Of a stretch of 17,875 bases of DNA, positions 1 to 6,582 are shown in pieces. Under the pieces are notes generated by a model that saw only the letters and a list, made by a program, of their open reading frames with translations, was not told the DNA's origin and ran no database searches. The translations under genes and the position numbers were made by a program. Position 1 is the stretch's first letter. Each line of letters starts with the position of its first letter. The stretch is from JAWLCG01 sp041687295 (lineage in GTDB: Bacteria > Planctomycetota > Phycisphaerae > SM23-33 > FEN-1343), in assembly GCA_041687295.1 (NCBI GenBank), contig JAWLCG010000064.1, forward strand, positions 1 to 17,875, given 5' to 3'.

Positions 1-26
1 AGGCGCATCAGCCAACGCCGGGGCCA

Positions 27-56
27 GCCAAAGCGGCGACGCTGTCGCCGCACTCC
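27..56. repeat. Dispersed palindromic repeat, copy 1
   Basis: A GCCAAAGCGGCGA arm, a short loop and TCGCCGCACTCC. The same element occurs twice more, as a facing pair, at 15799-15872. The inner GGCGA/TCGCC parts can pair into a hairpin. It looks like a REP-type intergenic element; no function can be read from it. Confidence 0.7.
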
Positions 57-120
57 ATACTGCGCCGCCTGAGTCGTCACCGGGGCGGCCACCGACGAGG
101 CGGCGCGCCGGGGGCCAGTC

Positions 121-161
121 TCGTAGGGCGGGTCCAGGCCCGCCGTTGATGGCGCCGGGCG
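121..161. repeat. Dispersed repeat, shared with the right end of the window
   Basis: The block opens with TCGTAGGGCGGG and closes with GATGGCGCCGGGCG. The same two conserved ends, with a diverged middle and nearly the same length, recur at 17810-17849. It lies in the gap beyond the PEP-CTERM gene and is not coding. Confidence 0.6.
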
Positions 162-177
162 TTCTCAGCGCAAGCAA

Positions 178-207
178 GCGGGCGACCCGTCGCTGCGGGC
201 CGCCCGC
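178..207 (-). terminator. Hairpin terminator of the PEP-CTERM gene
   Basis: An 11-bp stem (178-188 with 197-207) closes an 8-nt loop, about 40 nt past the stop at 246. The one imperfect pair is A-C on the plus strand but a G-U wobble in minus-strand RNA, so the stem fits minus transcription. A weakly T-rich TTGCTTG follows on the minus strand, similar to the tail of the HU terminator. Confidence 0.5.
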
Positions 208-245
208 GTCTGGAGGTAGTCGCGGTTGAAGGCCGATACGCCAGT

Positions 246-1100
246 TTACCGCCGACGGCGGAGCAGCAGGCCGCCCAGGGCGAGCAGCCCCAGCGAGGCC
301 GGCTCGGGCACGACGGTGGCGTTCACCTCGAACTTGGCGATGTTGAACACCGCGTTCATGTTGCTGTCGTGGCCGTTCTGCTGCATCAGCAGGCCGGCGG
401 CCTGGATGTCGGTGAAGTTCTGCGGCGAGAAGCTCGTCGGCAAAAAGCCCAGCGACTGGTCCCAGACGGCCCAGTTGCCGTCGTTGTCGTCGCTGGCGAA
501 GGTCATCGTCTCGGTGCTGCTCTCGGCGAAGTTGAAGGTCTGCTCGGAGACGTAGTACACGCCGGCGTCCTTGACGATGAACCGCCCGACCTCCAGCCGA
601 TAGCTGGCGTTGTCGGTGACCGACAGGCTGCTGGTGGAGTCGAAGATCACCGGGCTGCTGTCGCCGCCGTTGAGGAAGTCGCCCTTCATCCAGGCCACGG
701 CCACCTGGAAGGTGCCGTGGGCGTCGGGGAGGTTGGCCGACTGGCCGCGGTAGAAGTCCGCGCCCGTGCTGTTGCCGCGGATGATGTGCTTCATGAACAG
801 ACTGCTGACCGTCTGGAAGTAGTCGATGTCGTTCGTCGCCGTCGCCCGCAGGCCGCCGTAGATCGGCTGGCCGAGGTAGGCTGCATTGAACGCGATGGGG
901 GTAGTCTCGTTGAAGGCGGCCAGGGCCTCCTGGTCATCGGCAAAGCCGTCGCCGTCGAAGTCGCCCACGCTGTAGGTGTACGAAGGCGTGACCGCGCTGT
1001 TGTTGCCGAGGTAGTCCACCCCGCCAAAGTCGACCACCAAGGCCGCCTGCGCCGTCAGCGAAAGAGCCGCCAGAACTGCCAGAATCCCCGCAATACGCAT
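246..1100 (-). CDS. PEP-CTERM sorting-domain exported protein
   Basis: A 284-residue exported protein of unknown specific function. Residues 1-19 form a signal peptide (MRIAGILAVLAALSLTAQA). Residues 263-284 are a PEP-CTERM tail: PEP at 265-267, a Leu/Ala/Gly membrane segment and a terminal Arg4. In other bacteria such tails are recognised by an exosortase and link the protein to the cell surface or exopolysaccharide; none is encoded here. Near residues 47-56 the acidic loop DFDGDGFADD resembles an EF-hand or dockerin calcium-binding loop. The middle is Ser/Thr/Asn-rich and beta-like, with no catalytic motif seen. The ATG at 1100 was chosen because GGGAGGAG sits just upstream and the signal peptide starts there; the frame stays open to 1316 but that part is not protein-like. 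The tail call is strong; the role is unknown. Confidence 0.88.
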   Translation of the reverse strand: MRIAGILAVLAALSLTAQAALVVDFGGVDYLGNNSAVTPSYTYSVGDFDGDGFADDQEALAAFNETTPIAFNAAYLGQPIYGGLRATATNDIDYFQTVSSLFMKHIIRGNSTGADFYRGQSANLPDAHGTFQVAVAWMKGDFLNGGDSSPVIFDSTSSLSVTDNASYRLEVGRFIVKDAGVYYVSEQTFNFAESSTETMTFASDDNDGNWAVWDQSLGFLPTSFSPQNFTDIQAAGLLMQQNGHDSNMNAVFNIAKFEVNATVVPEPASLGLLALGGLLLRRRR

Positions 1101-1276
1101 CGGTGTCTCCTCCCTTTCTGTTGGCGTCAGACCCCAGATGAGCCTGCGCACCATAGATTTGCGAACAGCCACGTGGCCCAGAAGTGCATCGGCGGACCAC
1201 GTCTGTACCCTGATGCTACCCTCCATCACCATATCCGTCAACCTGCAAAACCGTTTTCTGGCCGGCAGGGAGGCGA

Positions 1277-1307
1277 GAAGACCCCGGGCAAGCCCGGGGC
1301 TATATAC
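1277..1307 (-). repeat. TATAGCCCCGGGC palindromic repeat, copy 1
   Basis: Its reverse complement starts GTATATAGCCCC and ends CCCGGGGTCTTC. It matches 5850-5880 over all 31 positions and is related to 4546-4573 and 5742-5769. The core is CCCCGGGC, AA, GCCCGGGG: two 8-base arms able to form a tight hairpin. It lies in the 273-bp gap upstream of the PEP-CTERM gene. It appears to be a mobile REP-type intergenic element. Confidence 0.75.
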
Positions 1308-1340
1308 GGAATGCAACCCATAGAGGGGTCAGCCTCTTAC

Positions 1341-1373
1341 GATCGAAAATCGACAATCAAAAATCAAAAATCG
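1341..1373. repeat. AT-rich AATCRAAAATC tandem motif
   Basis: An A-rich run in which AATC recurs every 6-8 bases (GATCGAAAATC, GACAATC, AAAAATC, AAAAATCG). It directly follows the hydrolase stop and stands out against GC-rich surroundings. On the minus strand it is T-rich, so it could help end transcription, but no strong stem precedes it. Similar AT-rich gap repeats are familiar to me from other bacterial genomes (recollection, not searched). Confidence 0.4.
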
Positions 1374-2279
1374 CTACAGGTGTCTCTTGAGGAACGCCAG
1401 GATCTCGTGGCGGAACTCGTCGGTCTCCATGTGGCCGATGTCTCGGCGGACCATGCGCCAGTTGTCGGCGGCGCCGGCGTCGGCGTAGGCGGCCTGCAGG
1501 GCCAGGTCGATGCGGTCCAGGCCGGCCGGCGGGGTCAGGCTGTCGAAGTTGCCGTTGAGGCTCAGGTGGGGCCTCGGGCAGATCAGCTCGTTGATCTGGG
1601 CGGTGGTGAAGTGCTCCAGCAGGCTCGGCACGTAGTAGTAGATGCCGTGGCCGCCCAGGCCGCGGGCGTCGATCAGGGCGTGGAAGTCGGTCATGCAGCA
1701 GATGTCGAAGACGCACTTGATCCGCGGGTCCAGTGCCGCCAGCCACCAGGCCAGCGTCGAGCCCATCGACAGGCCGCCGGTGGCGATGCGGGCGGGGTCC
1801 ACGTCGTCGCGCCCCACGAGGTAGTCGACGCTACGGACGGCGTCGAACATCATCAGGCCCCAGAGGACCTGGCCCTTCCAGAGCAGCTCGGCGAACAGGT
1901 CGTGCTCCCGCCGGCCGCGGCGCTGGCCGAAGTTCCAGCAGTCGATGCACAGGGCGTTGACGTGCATGGACGCCATCGCTTCAGCGTAAGGCGGGTTGGC
2001 GATGTAGCGGGCGCCGTTGACCAGTTCGAGCTTGCCGACGTCGTAGAACCCCCCGTGGGCGTGGTGGTACAGCAGCGTCGGCAGCGGCCCGCGGGCACCG
2101 CGGGGGCGGGTGAAGCAGGCCGGCACCGGCTCGAGGCCATTGAGCTCCAGCACCAGCGTCTCCAGGATGTAGTGCTCGGTGAGTCGGCGGTCCAGCAGCG
2201 TGGCGGTGACGGGTTGGCTGCGGTCGGGCAGTCGGCCCAGCAGGCCCCAGAGCTCCTGGCGGCGGGTCTCGGCAGTCAT
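1374..2279 (-). CDS. Alpha/beta hydrolase (dienelactone hydrolase or acetyl xylan esterase-like)
   Basis: A 301-residue serine hydrolase; the substrate cannot be read from the sequence. The nucleophile elbow is GGLSMGS with Ser171. The other probable triad members are Asp246 in LNGNFDSLTP and His283 in DIGHMET, in the usual order and spacing for the fold. An early HHAHGGFYDVGK stretch (about 72-83) fits the oxyanion-hole strand of esterases of the dienelactone hydrolase or acetyl xylan esterase type. There is no signal peptide or membrane segment, so it should be cytoplasmic. The ATG at 2279 follows a GGGAG ribosome site; the frame runs on to 3014 but there it is only antisense to the transporter gene. 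It is divergent from the Na/Pi transporter across 171 bp and seems to be transcribed alone. A peptidase of the prolyl oligopeptidase superfamily is a less likely alternative. Confidence 0.85.
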   Translation of the reverse strand: MTAETRRQELWGLLGRLPDRSQPVTATLLDRRLTEHYILETLVLELNGLEPVPACFTRPRGARGPLPTLLYHHAHGGFYDVGKLELVNGARYIANPPYAEAMASMHVNALCIDCWNFGQRRGRREHDLFAELLWKGQVLWGLMMFDAVRSVDYLVGRDDVDPARIATGGLSMGSTLAWWLAALDPRIKCVFDICCMTDFHALIDARGLGGHGIYYYVPSLLEHFTTAQINELICPRPHLSLNGNFDSLTPPAGLDRIDLALQAAYADAGAADNWRMVRRDIGHMETDEFRHEILAFLKRHL

Positions 2280-2355
2280 GACGGGTCTCCCACAGAGGTA
2301 TGGCCGGATTATGCCCCGCGGCGGATCGGGCGGCAAGCGTCCTGCCGGGCGAGCG

Positions 2356-2384
2356 GTTAAGATTCCGTTAAGCGGCGCTAAGAT
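2356..2384 (+). promoter_or_regulatory. Pho-box-like direct repeat
   Basis: GTTAAG begins at 2356 and 2367, and a degenerate copy, GCTAAGA, at 2377-2383; the TAAG cores are 11 and then 10 bases apart. A further GCTAAGC lies at 2412-2418. Direct repeats with an 11-base period and a TTAA core resemble binding sites of PhoB/PhoP-type regulators (for example the TTAA-core boxes of cyanobacteria and Bacillus). The site lies immediately upstream of a phosphate transporter gene and its predicted -35. Binding by such a regulator is inference. Confidence 0.45.
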
Positions 2385-2385
2385 A

Positions 2386-2414
2386 TTTACGCGACCTGAA
2401 TGCACCGGTATGCT
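2386..2414 (+). promoter_or_regulatory. Predicted sigma70-type promoter of the Na/Pi transporter
   Basis: TTTACG (2386-2391) and TATGCT (2409-2414) are separated by 17 bases, each matching 4 of 6 consensus positions. The start of transcription would lie near 2421, leaving a leader of about 30 nt. An alternative pair, TTAAGA with TAAGAT at 16-base spacing, overlaps the repeats just upstream. Confidence 0.35.
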
Positions 2415-2450
2415 AAGCGGCCCCCAAGTTAGAAGTGAGGCTGCCAGAGC

Positions 2451-3689
2451 ATGGACACGAACCCCGACATCACCGACGCGATGGAATCTCCCCTCCACCG
2501 GCCGCCGCGGGGCCAGCGGTGGTCCGGCTGGATGCACGGTCTGCTGGCCGTGGGGATGCTGTACGTCTTCGTTTCGGCGATCAACCTGATGGGCCATGGG
2601 CTCAAGATCGCCGCCAAAGACCCCGAGGCCCAGGCCTTCCTGCACGATCAGGTCTTCAGCTTCGCCGAGAACCCCATCTCGGGCCTGTGCCTGGGCGTGC
2701 TGATCACGGCCATCGTGCAGTCGTCGAGCTTCACCACGAGCTTTCTGGTGGGCCTGGTGGCGGCGGGGCAGATCAGCCTGGGCGACGCCATCCCCTTCAT
2801 CATGGGCGCCAACATCGGCACCAGCGTGACGAACATGCTGGTGTCCATGGGCCACATCCGCCGCCGACGCGAGTTCCGCCGCGCCCTGGCCGGGGCGACG
2901 GTGCACGACTTTTTCAACCTCTGCACGGTGGTGGTGCTGTTCCCGCTGGAGTACATCTTCGGCATCCTCAGCCGGCCGGCGGACGCCTTCGCCGACTGGC
3001 TGGAGCGGGCCCACTGGATCGAGCCGGCCGATCCCAGCGGGTTCAACCTGGTCAAGACGCTCATCAAGCCCTTCACCGCCAGTGCCGATTGGATATTCCA
3101 GGACTGGCTGAACCTCTCGAGGCCCTGGGCGGGCGGGCTGATTGCGATTGTCGGCGTGGTGCTGCTGTTCGTGTCGCTGGCGCTGCTGGTCAAGGGCCTG
3201 CGCGGGCTGCTGCTGGACCGCCTGAGCCGCGTCTTCAGCCGGGTGCTGTTCCGCAACGCGGCCACGGGCTTCGTGGTGGGTATCATCCTGACGGTGATGG
3301 TGCAGAGCTCGTCGGTGACGACGTCGCTGGTGGTCCCGCTGATCGGGGCGGGCGTGCTTCGGCTACGGCAGATCTTCCCGTATACGCTGGGCGCGAACGT
3401 CGGGACGACGGTGACGGCCCTGCTGGCGGCCCTGGCGGCGGCGGGGGCGGCCAGCAGCCCGGAGGAGGCGACCATGGCGGCGGCGGGCCTGGCGGCGGCG
3501 GCGGCACATCTGCTGTTCAACTGCATGGGCACGGCCATCTTCTGGCCCCTGAAGATCGTGCCGATCTCGATGGCCAAGGGCTTCGCCCGCGTGGCTGTGC
3601 GACGCCGCCCGCTGGTGTTCGTCTTCGTGCTGGGCGTGTTTTTCGTGATCCCGATCGTGACGATCCTGATAGTAAACCTCTGGCGGTAA
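2451..3689 (+). CDS. Na+/phosphate cotransporter (NaPi-II/NptA family)
   Basis: A 412-residue inner-membrane protein expected to import inorganic phosphate with sodium. It shows the two inverted repeats of the family: QSSSFTTS (90-97) with GANIGTS (119-125), and QSSSVTTS (285-292) with GANVGTT (314-320). The QSSS motifs form the substrate and sodium site in this family. About eight hydrophobic segments are visible, the last at roughly 388-410. Bacterial members often carry a C-terminal PhoU domain; here the protein stops after the last membrane segment and a PhoU-domain protein follows 27 bp later as a separate gene. The ATG at 2451 follows a modest GAGG site; the protein-like part starts near residue 20. 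A large Ala-rich loop (326-352) lies between the second GAN motif and the last helices. Function is inferred from family motifs. Confidence 0.92.
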   Translation: MDTNPDITDAMESPLHRPPRGQRWSGWMHGLLAVGMLYVFVSAINLMGHGLKIAAKDPEAQAFLHDQVFSFAENPISGLCLGVLITAIVQSSSFTTSFLVGLVAAGQISLGDAIPFIMGANIGTSVTNMLVSMGHIRRRREFRRALAGATVHDFFNLCTVVVLFPLEYIFGILSRPADAFADWLERAHWIEPADPSGFNLVKTLIKPFTASADWIFQDWLNLSRPWAGGLIAIVGVVLLFVSLALLVKGLRGLLLDRLSRVFSRVLFRNAATGFVVGIILTVMVQSSSVTTSLVVPLIGAGVLRLRQIFPYTLGANVGTTVTALLAALAAAGAASSPEEATMAAAGLAAAAAHLLFNCMGTAIFWPLKIVPISMAKGFARVAVRRRPLVFVFVLGVFFVIPIVTILIVNLWR

Positions 3690-3716
3690 GCCCGCCCGAG
3701 CCATGGGAGAGAAGGC

Positions 3717-4412
3717 ATGTTCCGAGAGATCTTTGACGCCCTGAAGCGGCGCGACCGGATCGCCGATCTGGTCGGCGAGCTGATGGAGATGCTCGACCTG
3801 GGCCTGTGGATGTTCACCCACGCCTGCGACGCCGCCCAGCGCAAGGTGGACGACGGGGACGTCGCCGAGGAGCTCTACCAGAAGGACCAGCGGATCAACC
3901 GCCTGGAGCGGCACGTCCGCGAGCAGCTCGTCGTGCACCTGGTCACCGGACACCAGCAGGACGCCGGGACCTGCCTGGTCCTGATGAGCCTGATCAAGGA
4001 CGCCGAGAGGATCGGCGACTACTGCAAGAACATCTTCGAGATCGGCCGGGCCTACCGCGGCGAGTACCGCCGCCACGACCTCGTCGGTGTGCTCAACGAC
4101 GTGCAGGCCAGCATCGACGCGCTGTTCCCGCGGGTGAAGGAGGCCTTCCTCAAGGGCCAGAAGAAGGCCGCCTCCGCCGCCGTCGAGGACAGCCGCGACC
4201 AGCGGAAAAAGTGCGACACCATCCTTCAGCAGCTGCTGGCGCCGGGCGGCGAGACGGCCCCCGACGAGGCCGTCGCCCTGGCCATGCGGGCCCGCTACTA
4301 TAAGCGCGTCGCCGCTCACCTGGGCAACATCGCCACCAGCGTCAACAACCCCGTGCCCGAGCTGGACTACCGCGGCAAGAAGCCCCTCGACGAGCCCGAA
4401 CCGCTCCAGTAG
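3717..4412 (+). CDS. PhoU-domain protein paired with the Na/Pi transporter
   Basis: A 231-residue, all-helical, charged cytoplasmic protein with the two-repeat PhoU layout. The first repeat carries KDAERIGDYCKNIFEI (94-109), close to the family's E-R-x-G-D-x-x-x-N-I metal motif. The second has KRVAAHLGNIATSV (196-209), where Gly-Asp is replaced by Ala-Ala, so the second metal site is probably altered. PhoU proteins restrain phosphate uptake and signalling; beside a Na/Pi transporter, a regulatory partner role is the natural inference. The start follows GGGAGAG, and the 27-bp gap from the transporter supports co-transcription. The long frames on the opposite strand and in the other plus frame are shadows of GC-rich coding sequence. 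Confidence 0.9.
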   Translation: MFREIFDALKRRDRIADLVGELMEMLDLGLWMFTHACDAAQRKVDDGDVAEELYQKDQRINRLERHVREQLVVHLVTGHQQDAGTCLVLMSLIKDAERIGDYCKNIFEIGRAYRGEYRRHDLVGVLNDVQASIDALFPRVKEAFLKGQKKAASAAVEDSRDQRKKCDTILQQLLAPGGETAPDEAVALAMRARYYKRVAAHLGNIATSVNNPVPELDYRGKKPLDEPEPLQ

Positions 4413-4450
4413 GTTCGTCGGAACACCCCCGTCGCGCCGTCCTCTCCACG

Positions 4451-4472
4451 CCTACGCAATGCTCTGCGTGGG
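4451..4472 (+). terminator. Hairpin after the PhoU-domain gene (REP-like or terminator)
   Basis: CCTACGCA (4451-4458) and TGCGTGGG (4465-4472) form an 8-bp stem with one T-G wobble around a 6-nt loop, about 40 nt past the stop. GGCTTCTCG follows, only weakly T-rich. The layout resembles the hairpin at 5946-5966, which also ends CGTGGGCTT, so it may be a dispersed element serving as a terminator. Confidence 0.4.
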
Positions 4473-4515
4473 CTTCTCGTCCGGGGCGCTCGGGGGCGGC
4501 TCGACGCCATCGCTG

Positions 4516-4573
4516 CCGGGCCTCGCTCCGCTCGACCCGGCCTACGAAGACCCCGGCAAGCCCGGGGCTATAG
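4516..4573 (-). repeat. TATAGCCCCGGGC palindromic repeat, copy 2, with flanking palindrome
   Basis: 4546-4573 is the reverse complement of the 28-base core at 5853-5880, lacking one C in the second arm. Just before it, 4516-4540 is an imperfect palindrome with CCGGG and CCCGG ends. The pair fills the convergent gap between the PhoU-domain gene and top6A and may act as a bidirectional transcription end. It stops 7 bases short of the top6A stop codon. Confidence 0.65.
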
Positions 4574-4579
4574 GGAGGC

Positions 4580-5659
4580 CTACGGCAGGAACTGTTTGCG
4601 TTTGAGCTTCTGGGGCAGGTAGGTGTCGGCCACGAAGCTCAGGCCGTGCTTGGCCAGGGCCTGCTGCTCGACGCGTTGGCCCATCTCGAGCAGCTGGGTG
4701 ACGGCCTTCTGCCAGCTCCTGTAATGGCGGATGAACGGATCGTTCTTCAGCGCGTCACGGGCCCGCTTGATGTCGACTTCCTTGAGGGCGTGGGTGGGCA
4801 GGTCGTAGTCCAGGATGTCCTGCGGCGTGACGCCGAGGTACTGGGCCTGGGGCACGCAGAAGAACTCGTTGAGGTGGGCTGCGTTGCCCGAGCCGACCTT
4901 CAGCGTGCGGTAGATGTTGAAGTAGCCGTAGGGGTCCCCGTCGGTGAAGACGTAGACGGGCAGGCCCTTCTCGTCGGCCAGCCGACGGATGAACCGCCGG
5001 CACGCCCGGCTGGGCACGCCGCCCATGTTGACCAGGATGCAGCGGTGCTTGTCGGCGAAGCCCTCCTCCTGCAGCCTCTCGAACATGCCCTTGGTCTCGA
5101 TGGCCAGGATGAAGGCGGCCTGCGTCTCGAAGCCCAGCTCCTCGACCACCGTGGGCACGCTGTAGGCCCCCGAGCCGAAGCGGGCGCAGTCGATCCGCAG
5201 CGGCTCGCCCGTCCGGCGGTCGCGGTCGATGACGATCAGGGCGCCGGCCACGTCGCCGCCGTGCTCGTCGGCGCGGAAGTGCAGCTGCTCGCGGTTGACC
5301 CCGAGCATCGCCTCGACGTCGTCCATGACCGTGTCGGACTCCTCCTGCGAGCCGAAGGCGGCCTCCTGCCAGTTGTAGGCCTGGTAGTAGGCCTCTCGCT
5401 TGGTCGAGTGGCGGGCCGTGGTGATCAGGTCCTTGCTCATCGCCAGCATCCGCAGCGTCTGGGCGAAGGTCTTGACGGTGTTGACCGTCAGCGTGCGGAC
5501 CTTGTTCTTGCCGGTCATCTTGAGGTAGCCCTCGCTGGGCCGATAGCGGACGTTGGCGAGGTTGCGGACGGGGAAGCGCAGGTCGGGCTTCTGGCCGCGG
5601 TTGATCCGCTCGAGCACCACCTGGGCCTGGTCGTCGATCTTGCCGGGGACGTTGCTCAT
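4580..5659 (-). CDS. top6A: DNA topoisomerase VI subunit A (Spo11-like)
   Basis: A 359-residue DNA-cleaving subunit of a type IIB topoisomerase, which cuts both strands and relaxes or unlinks DNA when paired with the ATP-binding B subunit. The 5Y-CAP domain contains STKREAYYQ (85-93), with Tyr92 as the probable DNA-linked tyrosine. The Toprim domain has Glu188 in AIETKGMFERL and the acidic pair Asp240/Asp242 in VFTDGDPYGYFNIYR, all expected for metal binding. Length and motif order match archaeal Top6A (about 360 residues). The ATG at 5659 follows AGGAG. In archaea the B gene usually lies just upstream; here that side is a 488-bp gap full of repeats, then a divergent gene, so no B subunit is present in the window. 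It has no same-strand neighbour close by and converges on the PhoU-domain gene. The family call is strong; activity depends on a partner. Confidence 0.93.
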   Translation of the reverse strand: MSNVPGKIDDQAQVVLERINRGQKPDLRFPVRNLANVRYRPSEGYLKMTGKNKVRTLTVNTVKTFAQTLRMLAMSKDLITTARHSTKREAYYQAYNWQEAAFGSQEESDTVMDDVEAMLGVNREQLHFRADEHGGDVAGALIVIDRDRRTGEPLRIDCARFGSGAYSVPTVVEELGFETQAAFILAIETKGMFERLQEEGFADKHRCILVNMGGVPSRACRRFIRRLADEKGLPVYVFTDGDPYGYFNIYRTLKVGSGNAAHLNEFFCVPQAQYLGVTPQDILDYDLPTHALKEVDIKRARDALKNDPFIRHYRSWQKAVTQLLEMGQRVEQQALAKHGLSFVADTYLPQKLKRKQFLP

Positions 5660-5688
5660 GGAGACTCCTGTGCAGTTCGTAGAGTGTT

Positions 5689-5717
5689 AGGATACCGTGC
5701 GGGGCGGGCGCCCGCAA
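5689..5717 (-). promoter_or_regulatory. Possible promoter of top6A
   Basis: On the minus strand, TTGCGG (5717-5712) and TATCCT (5694-5689) stand 17 bases apart, matching 3 and 4 consensus positions. The predicted start would be near 5682, giving a leader of about 23 nt before the ribosome site. The match is weak, but spacing and location are right. Confidence 0.3.
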
Positions 5718-5741
5718 GGGGCCAGTCGTGGGTGGCCTCCA

Positions 5742-5769
5742 TATAGCCCCGTGCATGCCCGGGGTCTTC
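5742..5769 (+). repeat. TATAGCCCCGGGC palindromic repeat, copy 3
   Basis: Starts TATAGCCCC and ends GCCCGGGGTCTTC. Compared with 5853-5880, the loop side of the first arm has diverged (GTGCAT in place of GGGCTT), weakening the hairpin. It lies in the top6A upstream gap in the same orientation as copy 4. Confidence 0.7.
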
Positions 5770-5794
5770 GAAGAAGGAACAGCGAAGACATGGG

Positions 5795-5836
5795 CCACAA
5801 AGGCGCAGAGGACACAGAGAGAAGAAACGCAGAGAT
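5795..5836. repeat. CACAGAG-type purine-rich intergenic repeat
   Basis: A run of related heptamers: CCACAAAGG, CGCAGAGG, ACACAGAGA, ACGCAGAGA, repeating every 9-15 bases with a strong purine bias. It sits between two copies of the TATAGCCCC element. Elements of this kind (CACAAAGGCACAGAG) are familiar from gaps in several bacterial phyla; I recall them but could not search. Non-coding. Confidence 0.5.
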
Positions 5837-5849
5837 TTGCTGAGACTCG

Positions 5850-5880
5850 GTATATAGCCCCGGGCTTGCCCGGGGTCTTC
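5850..5880 (+). repeat. TATAGCCCCGGGC palindromic repeat, copy 4
   Basis: An intact copy: GTATATAGCCCC, then the GGGC/TT/GCCC centre, then GGGGTCTTC. It is identical over 31 bases to the reverse complement of 1277-1307. The self-complementary arms CCCCGGGC and GCCCGGGG surround a TT loop. A fragment of the motif, GCTTGCCCGGGG, recurs at 6027-6038 next to a run of ten G. Confidence 0.75.
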
Positions 5881-5945
5881 AGCGGGGCGGGGCGGTGGAC
5901 CGAGGGGGCGTCGGGACTTGACTATCGGGGCGCCCGGACCCGACC

Positions 5946-5966
5946 CCCACGGATTGCATCCGTGGG
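5946..5966. repeat. Perfect 9-bp hairpin (REP-like)
   Basis: CCCACGGAT, loop TGC, ATCCGTGGG, followed by CTTG. The stem is perfect and reads equally on both strands. It resembles the 4451-4472 hairpin, suggesting a second small palindrome family. It lies about 180 bp upstream of the 78-residue protein gene. Confidence 0.5.
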
Positions 5967-6147
5967 CTTGGAGAAAGGGGCGGTCTGGTGTGAGGGATCC
6001 TTCGTTGCAGTACCCGATCCTTTTCGCTTGCCCGGGGGGGGGGCTTGCAGGGATACTCTGGGAGGACGGCGTGGGTGACGGCCCGTTGGGGGCTGTCCGG
6101 TCGTCGCGTCGGTCAAGCAGGGCCCCCGGGCCCGGAAGGAGTCGAGC

Positions 6148-6384
6148 ATGCGCTTCATCGGGAACAACCACGCCATTCACTTCGGGGGCGTCACCTTCGT
6201 CAACCGGGTGACGCTCGTCCAGTACGTCCTGGAAGCGATGGCCAAGGCCGGCAAGAGCACCAGCGAGCAGCAGGACATGGCCCAGCTCATCGCCCAGGTG
6301 GTTGACCAGATGGAAGAGGAGCTCCGCGACGAGCTTCGCCAGAAGCACTACCACGCCGATCTGCACATGCCCAAGACCGCTTAG
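6148..6384 (+). CDS. Small protein of unknown function (78 residues)
   Basis: I do not recognise this family. A good ribosome site, GGAAGGAG, lies 6-7 bases before the ATG, which supports it over the antisense frame. The protein is soluble: no signal peptide or membrane segment. Residues 1-20 are beta-like and contain HAIHFGGVTFVNR. Residues 21-35 and 39-66 look like amphipathic helices, the second rich in Glu, Asp and Gln (QVVDQMEEELRDELRQK), and the C-terminal part is His-rich (HYHADLH, 67-73). It is divergent from top6A across the repeat-rich 488-bp gap and followed by 273 bp before the GH35 gene. A helical dimer or small adaptor would fit the composition, but this is only a guess. Confidence 0.7.
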   Translation: MRFIGNNHAIHFGGVTFVNRVTLVQYVLEAMAKAGKSTSEQQDMAQLIAQVVDQMEEELRDELRQKHYHADLHMPKTA

Positions 6385-6582
6385 GCCAACTCGCCGGCGG
6401 TCGTTCACGTTCTTGGGCCGGCGCGGTCGGCCCCGTCGCGTCATTTCGGGCCTTCGGGCCCTGCGGGCTTGGGTTCTGCGCAGACGGCCCGTCCCAAGTG
6501 GTGTGGCCAGGGGAAGCTGGGCAGATTGTGCGGTCTGGGGAAGGGACGGTCGCGTCAAAGCGTGAGTCCTGGCCGTTTTTGG

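Noticed and set aside
1101..1316. N-terminal extension of the PEP-CTERM protein
   Set aside because: The extension places the signal peptide internally, contains a dispersed repeat copy, and bypasses a strong ribosome site at the 1100 start.
369..2360. A 663-residue plus-strand frame across the PEP-CTERM and hydrolase genes
   Set aside because: It is antisense to two genes with ribosome sites and recognisable motifs, crosses the gap repeats, and has no domain of its own.
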